Below, piece by piece: positions 54,211-62,389 of a DNA stretch of 64,000 nucleotides; the first letter of the stretch is position 1, and each line of letters starts with the position of its first letter. Under the pieces are notes generated by a model. It worked only from the letters and a program-made list of their open reading frames with translations, made no database searches and had not been told where the DNA came from. This stretch comes from Verrucomicrobiota bacterium (GTDB lineage Bacteria; Verrucomicrobiota; Verrucomicrobiia; Opitutales; UBA953). Location: positions 107,640 through 171,639 of the forward strand of contig JAPLTV010000059.1 in the NCBI GenBank assembly GCA_026397955.1, written 5' to 3'. A program made the position numbers and the translations under genes.

Positions 54211-56892
54211 TCAGGAGACCACTCCGCGCAAGGCCTCGGCCAGGGCTTCCGGCGGATGCGGGTCACGGGTCAGGCCGCGCTCCGGAGTCAGGTAGAAGGT
54301 ATCGATGGCGAAGCCCTGTTCGGTCGCGATATTGGCGAAGGTAATGGCGTAGCCGGCCTCCCGGATGGCGCGTCCGACCCGGAACAACAGACCCAAGCGG
54401 TCATTGCACTGGATCTCGATGACGGTGCGGGTCAGGTCGACTTCATAGTAGACCTCGACCTTGGCAGCGAGCGGCACGAAGGCCTTGCGTCGCGGAGCGG
54501 TCATGAGGGCACGATGTTCCTCGGCGGCGACATCTTCCACGAGGTCCATACCTTCGAGCAGCGATTTAGCCAAGGCCGCCGTGAAACGCTCCTTGGAAGC
54601 GGGTTCCTTGCCCACGGGCAGCACGACCTTGAAGAAGTCGATGGCGACGTCGTCGTCGCGCGAGAAAGCGCGACACGAGACGATATTGATGCCCGCGACG
54701 GCGAACGCGCCGGCCATGCGGCTGAACAGACCAGCGCGATCCCAGGTGACGACGGTCACGAGCGACTGGCCAGAGCCGGCGTCGTCATGCCATTCGACAA
54801 TCGGACGCAGCGACACTTCGGCGTCGGCCTCCGAGACCGAAGCGATGAGGCGATGGATCATGCGTAGGTGGTGCGCAGCGTCCTCCGCTGCGGCATGGAG
54901 GTAATAGCCCTGCGGCATGGTGGTGAAATGGGCTTCGATCTCGTCGGCGGGCACCTCCGCGCCGAGGATGCCGGCGGTGGCGGACCGCAAGGCTGCCACG
55001 ATGGCCCCATGGTCATGCTCCGCTTCACCCGCGAGTTTGGCGAGGGTTCGGCGGTAGAGCGACCAGTGCTGGCCATCTTTGAAATCAGTCCAAAGATCCG
55101 GCGAGGTGGCACGAGCATCGCAACGTGTATGCACGAAGAGGCTGCGCAGGACCTGCTCATCGCCCATCAGCCGGGCGAAACGGTCGATATTGGCCGGATC
55201 GTCGATGTCGTGACGCTGCCAATAGAGTCCCATCACGAGGTGGTGACGGATGACGCCGGCGGCGATCTCGCGCTCACGCGCGTCGAAGCCCAGACGCTCG
55301 AGGACTTTGTCGGCGATGGGCACACCGCGTTCCGCATGGCCTTCGATGCCGCCGGACTTGGCGATATCATGCAGGAAGAGGATGGCGTAAAGCAGCGACG
55401 GGGCTTCGGAGCCGAGGACGACGGCGCGATAGCGCTGATCGACGTCCGTCTCGCCGGCGTAAATCGCATCCAGCTCCATCAAGCAGCGCAGCGTATGCAC
55501 GTCGGCCGTCCAGCGATGGTAGAATTCGAACTGCACGAGGCAATGCAGCCCGGCAAACTCGGGGACCAAGCGATACAGGAGGCCGTGCTCGCGAAGCGCG
55601 TTCAAGGTGCCGTAGACGCGACCGCCTTCGGTGAGCATCGCACGAAGGGCGCTACTGGCTTCCTCAGAAGCAGCGAGCGAAGGCGTCAATAGGTGGGCAC
55701 GCTCGCGCACCAGCAAGGACAAGGCGCGGTCTGGGCGGGCTTCGTGGATCTGGCAGATGCGGAAAAGACGGACGAGGCGGCCCGGGTCTTCCTCGAAGAC
55801 CAGGCGATGTTCCGCCGTGACGGTGCCGCCCGGCACGACGCGCAGTCCATCCATAATGAACGGGGCGCCCCACCCTTCGGGCTCCGGCTCACCCATGACC
55901 GCGCCTTCGACGATTTCGGCGCAACGGCGGACGTGGTCGGCGGCGTCGAAATACTCGCGCATCATCCCGCCGATGCGTTCCGTGAGGTTACCACTATAGC
56001 CGAGGCCCTGAGACATGGTATTCTGACGCTCAAGCGAAAGCTGTTCGGTCGGACGGGTGACCTGGAAATGTAGTTCGCAGCGGAGGCGCAGCAACACCTG
56101 CTTGGCTTCCTCGAACTTCTGCAGGTCGACCGAAGGGAGGAAACCAGAAGCCGCGAGGCCGGCGGGGCCGACGCCATTGCGGGCCGTGCGGGCGATCCAG
56201 ATGCAGCCTTGGACATCGCGGAGGGCGCCGACGCCGTTCTTGAGGTCAGGCTCCTGCAGGTAGGCGCTGCCCCCGGCCTTTTCGCGACGCTTGCGTTGGG
56301 ATTCCACGATAGCCCGCGCGAAAGGCTTCCAAGCTTGGCCAGAAAGCAGCGCCGCGGTCTTGGCTTCAAGCTGCGCGTAGAGTTCAGCCGAACCGCAGAG
56401 GTGACGCGTCTCCAGTAACGCCACGTGCAGATGCAGGTCGTCCTTGGCGTAGTTGGTCGATTCCGTGACCGTACGGACGGACTGGCCGACCTTCAGGCCG
56501 AGATCCCAAAGCGGATAAAGAATGGATTCGACGAGCGCCTTCGTGGCGGCGGAGTGGCGCGGTACGAGCACCAAGAGGTCGACATCGCTGAGCGGGCAAA
56601 GCTCGGCGCGCCCGTAGCCGCCCGTGGCAACGAGGCTGATCGCGGAAGCGGCAGGCCCGGCCTTCAGGAAAAGAGCGTCGAACAGGATATCGATCGCGTC
56701 GGAGCGGAGTTTTGCGACTTCGCCGCCGAGAACACCCGCACGATGGGCTGCCAACTGAATCTCCCGAGCTTCAGCCAAGAACACCTTGGCCCGTGGCACG
56801 AACTCGCCTTCCAAGGCCGCCTGACCGGCCAGGCCGTGCTGCAATGCCGAACGGCGGAGCAGGACCGAGGAGGATTCGTATTCAGGCGACAT
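54211..56892 (-). CDS. glnD: [protein-PII] uridylyltransferase / uridylyl-removing enzyme
   Basis: Bifunctional nitrogen sensor of 893 residues. The nucleotidyltransferase motif is GGYGRAELCPLSDVDLL near 90-106, with the HD hydrolase domain FLHDIAKSGG near 503 and EGHAERG. Two ACT domains lie at the C-terminus (about 700-890, VVTWDRAGLFSRMAGAF and IQCNDRLGLLFRVGRAI) and bind glutamine. PII itself is not in the window. It heads the minus-strand unit with msrA, rarA and dus. Confidence 0.95.
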   Translation of the reverse strand: MSPEYESSSVLLRRSALQHGLAGQAALEGEFVPRAKVFLAEAREIQLAAHRAGVLGGEVAKLRSDAIDILFDALFLKAGPAASAISLVATGGYGRAELCPLSDVDLLVLVPRHSAATKALVESILYPLWDLGLKVGQSVRTVTESTNYAKDDLHLHVALLETRHLCGSAELYAQLEAKTAALLSGQAWKPFARAIVESQRKRREKAGGSAYLQEPDLKNGVGALRDVQGCIWIARTARNGVGPAGLAASGFLPSVDLQKFEEAKQVLLRLRCELHFQVTRPTEQLSLERQNTMSQGLGYSGNLTERIGGMMREYFDAADHVRRCAEIVEGAVMGEPEPEGWGAPFIMDGLRVVPGGTVTAEHRLVFEEDPGRLVRLFRICQIHEARPDRALSLLVRERAHLLTPSLAASEEASSALRAMLTEGGRVYGTLNALREHGLLYRLVPEFAGLHCLVQFEFYHRWTADVHTLRCLMELDAIYAGETDVDQRYRAVVLGSEAPSLLYAILFLHDIAKSGGIEGHAERGVPIADKVLERLGFDAREREIAAGVIRHHLVMGLYWQRHDIDDPANIDRFARLMGDEQVLRSLFVHTRCDARATSPDLWTDFKDGQHWSLYRRTLAKLAGEAEHDHGAIVAALRSATAGILGAEVPADEIEAHFTTMPQGYYLHAAAEDAAHHLRMIHRLIASVSEADAEVSLRPIVEWHDDAGSGQSLVTVVTWDRAGLFSRMAGAFAVAGINIVSCRAFSRDDDVAIDFFKVVLPVGKEPASKERFTAALAKSLLEGMDLVEDVAAEEHRALMTAPRRKAFVPLAAKVEVYYEVDLTRTVIEIQCNDRLGLLFRVGRAIREAGYAITFANIATEQGFAIDTFYLTPERGLTRDPHPPEALAEALRGVVS

Positions 56893-56972
56893 GCGACGCG
56901 TCCACCGTGACGGGAAAGGGCCATTCCTTCAAGGGCGATTGCCAACCCGCCGCATCCTTCCTTAATGGACGC

Positions 56973-57632
56973 ATGGACAACTGGTTCAGCACCCTCAAGG
57001 CCGCCCTGCAATCGATGTCGAACGTCGAGGAGATGATCAAGATCGGCGGCGTGCCCGTCATGACACTCATCGTCTTCGCCGAGACCGGCCTACTGTTCGG
57101 CTTCTTCCTGCCCGGAGATTCGATGATTGTCGTCGCGGGCATCCTCACGATCGCTAACGGGGAACGACCTGCCCTGCTCGACCCTTGGACCCTCTTCTTC
57201 GCGCTGACGGTCGCCGCCATCATCGGCAACGAGCTTGGCCGTTGGCTTGGCGTAAAATTCGGCGAGCGGGTCGAGCAATGGGAAGATGGCTGGCTCTACA
57301 AGCGACGCTACCTGGAAGCCGCCCGCACCTATTATGCGGAGAAAGGCGCGACCTCGCTCGTGATGGCACGCTTCATCCCTGTCATCCGGACCTTCGTCCC
57401 CTTCGTCGCTGGCATGGGCAAGATGCCTCCGCGTCGCTTCTTCATCTGGAACGTCGCGGGAGCCGTCATCTGGATAGGCTCACTCGTGCTGCTCGGCCAT
57501 CTCATCGGCAACACCCCATTGGCCAAGAACCTCGGCGCGGTCACCCTCGGCGTGATCTTCGTCTCCTTCCTGCCCGTGCTAATCAAGGCGGGCAAGGTCT
57601 GGCTTACTTCCCGACGGGAAACCAGAACTTGA
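56973..57632 (+). CDS. DedA family membrane protein
   Basis: A 219-residue inner-membrane protein of the DedA/SNARE-associated family, linked to lipid flipping (C55-P or PE) in other bacteria. FGFFLPGDSMIVVAG near 40-54 is the first re-entrant motif; ARFIPVIRTFVPFVAGMGKM near 133-152 and FIWNVAGAVIWIG are the second. The start at 56973 gives the typical N-terminus. It converges with the histidine kinase gene, with the ends overlapping by 29 bp, which is unusual but possible. Confidence 0.9.
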   Translation: MDNWFSTLKAALQSMSNVEEMIKIGGVPVMTLIVFAETGLLFGFFLPGDSMIVVAGILTIANGERPALLDPWTLFFALTVAAIIGNELGRWLGVKFGERVEQWEDGWLYKRRYLEAARTYYAEKGATSLVMARFIPVIRTFVPFVAGMGKMPPRRFFIWNVAGAVIWIGSLVLLGHLIGNTPLAKNLGAVTLGVIFVSFLPVLIKAGKVWLTSRRETRT

Positions 57633-59322
57633 ACGTCGTCCCACCCGGGCCCGTGGACTCGACGATGATGTCGCCACGGTGGTCGCGCATGATGCGCTTC
57701 ACGATGGCGAGCCCCAGGCCGGTGCCGTCTTCGCGGCTGGTGAAGAAAGAGTCGAAGATCTTGGGCAGAATTTCCTGAGGGATACCCGTGCCGGTATCGG
57801 TGATGCGAATCACGACGACCTCGCCCTGCGGGCCTGGCTCGACGCCGATGTGCAAGGCAAGCAGGCCGCCACCGGTCATGGCTTGGACACCGTTCATCAT
57901 CAGGTTCAGGAAGACCTGTTGGATCTGGCCTGGATTGCCTTCGACTGCCGGAATCACCTCGTCACCACTCACCTCCACCTTCACGCCGAGTTGCTGGAGT
58001 TTGAGACGCAGGAGCAGTACGGCGTTCTCGGTCGCCTTGCGGAGGTCGACGACGCGGAACGCGCCCGACTGGGCCTTGCTCATGCCGAGCACACGGGAGA
58101 CCACGCCCTCCATGTGGGCGATCTTCTCACGCATGACGCCGAGGTCCTCGACCTTGGGGTCGTCCGGCGCCATCCCCAGCGAAAGTGTGTCCGAGAGGAG
58201 TTTCATCACCGTCAGCGGATTACGGATTTCATGCGCGACTTCGGCGGACAGCAGGCCGAGGGCGGTGAGGCGCTCGCTGCGACGCAGGCCTTCTTCGACG
58301 GTGAAGACCTTGGCGTAGAGGCGGGCGTTCTGGATCGAGGAAGCACCGAACGAGGACAGCGCGGTGACGAGGTGCTTGTCGTCGTCGGAGAAACGATAGG
58401 CGCCCATGGCGACGCACATCAGGACGCCGAAAGTGTCATCTTCATAGCGCACCGGCACAGCGAGCAACGATGAAGAGGCGACGGGCTCGGAGAGCCGCAG
58501 GAAAAGGTGTTCTTCGGTCTTGCCGGCGACCGGCACGACGACCGGTCGACCACGACCCACGACGGTACCGAGCGAGGTCTGGTTCACGGCGATACTCGGG
58601 GCGAGCTCGCTGCCGCTCAGTTCGCCATCGAGGTATTTGAGCAGCAAAACGTCATCGACGATCTTGTAATAAGCGCAGGCGCGGGCGCCCAGCAATCCGC
58701 GCGTATGGCGGGCAAGGTCCTGCGAGATGCCGGGCTCATCGCGCTCACGGGCGAGACCCTGCGCGGCGCGAACCAACGCCTCGAGCTGCGCCGCCTTGGA
58801 ACGCAACTGGCGGAGCAACCAGATACGGCCGACCGCCTTGGAGGCTTCGTTCGTAAGCAGGGCGAGGAAGGCGACGTCCTGCTCGGTAAAAGCATCGAGT
58901 CGATCGGAGTCGCAGTTCACCACGCCGATGACGTTGCCCATGAGCTCCATGGGAACGGCGAGTTCGGAGCGGATCCCCTTACGAAGCTCGACGTAGCGCG
59001 GATCCTTCGAGACATCCGGGATGCGTTGAGGTTTCGCGTAAAGGGCGACCCAACCGGTGATGCCCTGCCCTTGGTCGATGACCTGGTTGACCGAAGTAGC
59101 GTCCAGTCCGTTGCTCACCTCGATGCGGAGCGAGCCCGTCGCGGGTTCGACCAGCGCAATCGAAGCACTGGAGGCCCCGAGCGTTTGGACGATTTCCGCG
59201 AGAATGAAGTCGAGGGCCTCGCGAGGGTCTTCGGTCGAGTTGACGAAAGCGCCGACGCGGTAGAGACAGTCCAGGACGCGAGCATCGCCCGGGCGTTCCT
59301 GCGCTGGGCGGCTATTCGGCAT
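57604..59322 (-). CDS. sensor histidine kinase with two GAF domains
   Basis: A 572-residue soluble sensor kinase with no transmembrane segments. GAF1 is about residues 15-170 (ASSASIALVEPATGSLRIEV, IRSELAVPMELMG), GAF2 about 190-340 (VVPVAGKTEEHLF, SSLLAVPVRYED). The dimerisation H-box SAEVAHEIRNPL is near 365; the ATPase domain has NLMMNGVQA (N box), DTGTGIP and DGTGLGLAI (G boxes). No response regulator is adjacent. It lies 3 bp downstream of cysE on the same strand, so it is cotranscribed with it. Confidence 0.92.
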   Translation of the reverse strand: MPNSRPAQERPGDARVLDCLYRVGAFVNSTEDPREALDFILAEIVQTLGASSASIALVEPATGSLRIEVSNGLDATSVNQVIDQGQGITGWVALYAKPQRIPDVSKDPRYVELRKGIRSELAVPMELMGNVIGVVNCDSDRLDAFTEQDVAFLALLTNEASKAVGRIWLLRQLRSKAAQLEALVRAAQGLARERDEPGISQDLARHTRGLLGARACAYYKIVDDVLLLKYLDGELSGSELAPSIAVNQTSLGTVVGRGRPVVVPVAGKTEEHLFLRLSEPVASSSLLAVPVRYEDDTFGVLMCVAMGAYRFSDDDKHLVTALSSFGASSIQNARLYAKVFTVEEGLRRSERLTALGLLSAEVAHEIRNPLTVMKLLSDTLSLGMAPDDPKVEDLGVMREKIAHMEGVVSRVLGMSKAQSGAFRVVDLRKATENAVLLLRLKLQQLGVKVEVSGDEVIPAVEGNPGQIQQVFLNLMMNGVQAMTGGGLLALHIGVEPGPQGEVVVIRITDTGTGIPQEILPKIFDSFFTSREDGTGLGLAIVKRIMRDHRGDIIVESTGPGGTTFKFWFPVGK

Positions 59323-59325
59323 GGA

Positions 59326-60132
59326 CTAAAGAGAGTGGTCCATGTCGAGCGCCGGAGCGTCGACGGTGGTCTGGCCAATCATCACCGCAGGCACACCGGC
59401 CACACTGGTATGGGCAGCGACGTCCTTGAGGACGACGGAACCTGCGCCGATCTTGGCACCTTCGCCGATCGTAATATTGCCGAGGATCTTCGCGCCGGCA
59501 CCCACCAGTACGCCCGAACGGATCTTGGGATGGCGGTCACCGCGAGCCTTGCCCGTGCCACCGAGGGTGACCTCATGCAGGAAGGAAACGTTGTCCGCCA
59601 CGACGCTGGTCTCGCCGGCGACAAAGCCGGTGGCATGGTCGAGCAAAATGCCGACGCCGAAGCGGGCGGCAGGATGGATATCGACGCCGAGGTGCTCGGA
59701 GACGAGCGACTGCAGGTGGATGGCGAGCTCCTTGCGGCCGGCCTTCCACAGTACATGCGCGAGGCGATGCATCGAGATGGAGTGAAAGCCCTTGTACCAA
59801 AGATAAGGAATCAGCGCATGCTCCGTGGCAGGGTCGCGCTCAAGGGTGGCGCGAATGTCGGCGCGCATCTGCGACAGGACTTCGGGGTCGGACGCGACAG
59901 CTTCGCCGAGGACGCGGAGGATGACCGGCAGGTCCTGCCCGGTCGGCGTGATCCGTTCGGCCAGGCGCTGAATGATGCCTTCGCCGAAGCTAGAGCGATC
60001 GAGGACATAGCGCAGCAGCATCGGGGCCAGGGCCGGTTCGGCCTTGGCTACGACGGCCGCGCGCGCCTGCAGCTCCGCCCAGAGGGAAGCTTCATTAGCG
60101 CAGACCAAGGCGATGGAACGGGCGTCAGCCAT
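59326..60132 (-). CDS. cysE: serine O-acetyltransferase
   Basis: Makes O-acetylserine for cysteine synthesis. 268 residues from the ATG at 60132 (a longer start 15 codons upstream is less likely). The N-terminal helical domain ends in WYKGFHSISMHRLAH. The left-handed helix has hexapeptide repeats from DIHPAARFG, then the catalytic HATGFVAGETS and HEVTLGGTGK. It is followed by the histidine kinase gene. Confidence 0.94.
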   Translation of the reverse strand: MADARSIALVCANEASLWAELQARAAVVAKAEPALAPMLLRYVLDRSSFGEGIIQRLAERITPTGQDLPVILRVLGEAVASDPEVLSQMRADIRATLERDPATEHALIPYLWYKGFHSISMHRLAHVLWKAGRKELAIHLQSLVSEHLGVDIHPAARFGVGILLDHATGFVAGETSVVADNVSFLHEVTLGGTGKARGDRHPKIRSGVLVGAGAKILGNITIGEGAKIGAGSVVLKDVAAHTSVAGVPAVMIGQTTVDAPALDMDHSL

Positions 60133-60242
60133 AGACGTGGGATTAATTCGGGGTTTTAGGTCAATTTGGCAACCCATGAGTCAAAATCGCGTAAAAACGG
60201 CTTCTTTAAGCAGATATTATGAACCTCTTACACGCGAAGGGG

Positions 60243-60270
60243 TTGAAATGTGTGAACCTCCCCCTACAAA
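60243..60270 (+). promoter_or_regulatory. candidate promoter of the redoxin gene
   Basis: TTGAAA (60243-60248) and TACAAA (60265-60270) with a 16-bp spacer, about 23 bp before the ATG at 60293, imply a leader of about 16 nt. The -10 box matches the consensus in four of six positions, so this is tentative. Confidence 0.4.
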
Positions 60271-60292
60271 TACCGACCTACCCACCACACCC

Positions 60293-60862
60293 ATGCGTAT
60301 CCTCACCTCCCTCCTCGCGTGCCTCGTCGCCGTCGCGTCCTTTGCGGCCGCTGACATCGGCAAGGCTGCTCCTGACTTCACCGGCAAGACCCTCGACGGC
60401 AAGACCGTCAGCCTCGCCGACCTCAAGGGCAAGACCGTCGTCCTTGAATGGTACAACCCCGGCTGCCCCGCCGTCCGTAAGTTCTACGACGCCGGCAAGA
60501 TGCAGGAATTCCAGAAGCAGGCCATCGCCCAGGGCGTCGTCTGGCTGATCATCCACACTGCTGGAGACAAGATCAACGAAAGCACCACCTACTACCCCGG
60601 CACCGTCATCGAAGACGCCAATCAGAGCATCGGCCGCGCCTACGAAGCCAAGGTGACCCCTCACTGCTACGTCATCGATGGCAAAGGCATCCTCGTCTAC
60701 AAGGGTGCGATCGACAACGGTTCCGTCGCCACCAAGGCCGCTGACATCGACAAGTCCACCAACTACGTCCTCGCCGCCGTCAAGGCCGTCAAGGAAGGCA
60801 AGGAGCCGGAAGTCACCAACACCAAGCCCTACGGATGCGGTGTGAAGTACAACAAGCTCTAA
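60293..60862 (+). CDS. exported redoxin (AhpC/TSA-like thiol protein)
   Basis: A 189-residue periplasmic thiol protein, signal MRILTSLLACLVAVASFAAA. The thioredoxin-fold core follows: GKAAPDFTGKTLDGKTVSLADLKGK, then WYNPGCPAVRKFY near 53-65 with a single cysteine, and VTPHCYVIDGKG. The C-terminus has a second cysteine in PYGCGVKY. The CPxVRK motif is related to peroxiredoxin-type proteins of this phylum. Reduction of peroxide or disulfides is likely. A strong terminator follows. Confidence 0.8.
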   Translation: MRILTSLLACLVAVASFAAADIGKAAPDFTGKTLDGKTVSLADLKGKTVVLEWYNPGCPAVRKFYDAGKMQEFQKQAIAQGVVWLIIHTAGDKINESTTYYPGTVIEDANQSIGRAYEAKVTPHCYVIDGKGILVYKGAIDNGSVATKAADIDKSTNYVLAAVKAVKEGKEPEVTNTKPYGCGVKYNKL

Positions 60863-60881
60863 GCCGAATCACCGGCTAAGC

Positions 60882-60911
60882 AAAAGGGCGTCCAGAAGGA
60901 CGCCCTTTTTT
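60882..60911. terminator. rho-independent terminator after the redoxin gene
   Basis: An 8-bp stem GGGCGTCC / GGACGCCC (60886-60893, 60898-60905) with an AGAA loop. It is flanked by AAAA and TTTTTT, so it can work in both directions, serving also the phosphatase gene that ends at 60932. Confidence 0.92.
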
Positions 60912-60931
60912 GTGCTCGAATATAGAGCGCG

Positions 60932-62314
60932 TCAGGCCACGCCAGTCGCCTGCAGGATCTTCGCATGCACCTGGTCGTTGCGCAGGTGCGGCGTGAAGAG
61001 CTGGGAGCCGGGTCCGTAGGAGCAGAACTCGACCATCTCGCCGGTGTGATTGTTGCTGGTCCAGCCGATTGAGGTGTATTTCATCAGAGCCTCGGAAAGG
61101 GTCTTGGTAGAGATGATCTTGGCGCGGTCTTCGGACTTAAAGCTCAGGCCGGTCACCTTCTCCGCGGCGGCGACGAAATCCTTCGGCGAAAACCCCTTGG
61201 TCTCGGCCTTGAGCAACTCTAGCGACGAGGTAAAGCCAGTCAGGCGATCGAAGGCCGGGGTCGAATCAGAATAAGCGGGGGCAGTGGAAATAAAGTCCTC
61301 GTTACCGAGTCCATTGACGTTGAAGCCGCCGGTACCGTGGTCGGTGGTGATGATGAGCAAGGTATCTGGGTTCTTATCGACGAAGGCGAGGACGGTCGCG
61401 ATGGTCTCGTCGAAGGCGACCTGATCGCGAATCGCGGCGGCGCCATCGTTACCGTGCGCGGCATGGTCGATACGTCCGCCTTCGACCATCAGAAAGAATC
61501 CTTCGGACGCCGAACTGAGGCGCTGGAGCGCGACCTTGGTCATCTCGGAGAGCGTGGGCGTGGAAGCCTTGAGTTCGGCGGAATTAAGCCGGTCGATCTC
61601 GAAAGGAATGTGGCTCTTGCTGAAGAGGCCGAGCAGAGGGGCCTTGCTGGCGTCAGCCAAGAGCTGGCCGCGGTTGAGCGCGACGCCGTAGCCGGCCTTG
61701 CGGTAGGCCGCGACGAGGTCGTCGCTGAAATACATTGTGCCACCGCCGAGGACGACGTCGACGCCGCGCTCGAGATACTGGGCGGCGATGGCCTTCTGGT
61801 CGGAGCGCTTGGCGACGGTGGTCGCGAAGCCCGCCGGCGTGGCGTGCGTGGCGGTGGCGGTGGTGACGAGTCCGCAGCGCTTCTTGGCGGCGTTCATCTT
61901 CTGGACGAGGGTCACCGGCTTACGACCGTCTTGGGTGATGTTGATCACGCCATTATCGATACGTTCGCCGATGCCCCAGCAGCTGGCGGCGGCGGCGGAG
62001 TCGGTCACGATGCCGCTGGCGGAATCGGTCTCGCAGAGCGAACGGACGACGGGGAGCTCGCCGTACATCTTCATCCAGTGCGAGGAACGCTTCTCGGTGC
62101 GGGTCAGGTAGGTCTGCGCGGCGGTGAGCACCGAGAAGCACATGCCGTCGGAGACCATGAAGATGACGTTCTTGGCCTGGCGCTTGGCGGAGTTGGCGGA
62201 GGCTTCGCGACCGTCGGCGCCGAGGGCGCGGGCCGAGCCGGCGCCGAAGACAAGGCTACCGAGTCCGGCGAACTTCAAGAAATCGCGGCGGGAAGAAGAA
62301 CGGGGTTGGTTCAT
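60932..62314 (-). CDS. Tat-exported alkaline phosphatase
   Basis: A 460-residue secreted phosphomonoesterase of the PhoA fold. SSRRDFLKFAG at the start is a twin-arginine signal. The metal aspartate is in FMVSDGMC near 52, and the nucleophile serine is in VTDSAAAAS near 107. Metal-ligand blocks THATPAGF, EGGRIDHAAHGND and TTDHGTGG follow in order. It provides phosphate from organic esters outside the cell. No Pho box is recognisable. Confidence 0.9.
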   Translation of the reverse strand: MNQPRSSSRRDFLKFAGLGSLVFGAGSARALGADGREASANSAKRQAKNVIFMVSDGMCFSVLTAAQTYLTRTEKRSSHWMKMYGELPVVRSLCETDSASGIVTDSAAAASCWGIGERIDNGVINITQDGRKPVTLVQKMNAAKKRCGLVTTATATHATPAGFATTVAKRSDQKAIAAQYLERGVDVVLGGGTMYFSDDLVAAYRKAGYGVALNRGQLLADASKAPLLGLFSKSHIPFEIDRLNSAELKASTPTLSEMTKVALQRLSSASEGFFLMVEGGRIDHAAHGNDGAAAIRDQVAFDETIATVLAFVDKNPDTLLIITTDHGTGGFNVNGLGNEDFISTAPAYSDSTPAFDRLTGFTSSLELLKAETKGFSPKDFVAAAEKVTGLSFKSEDRAKIISTKTLSEALMKYTSIGWTSNNHTGEMVEFCSYGPGSQLFTPHLRNDQVHAKILQATGVA

Positions 62315-62389
62315 GACGGGGGTATAGGCTCAAAAGACCCGACCGGGCAACCTTAGTTCCCCAGGGAGTCCGTTAAAACCACGTGACGG

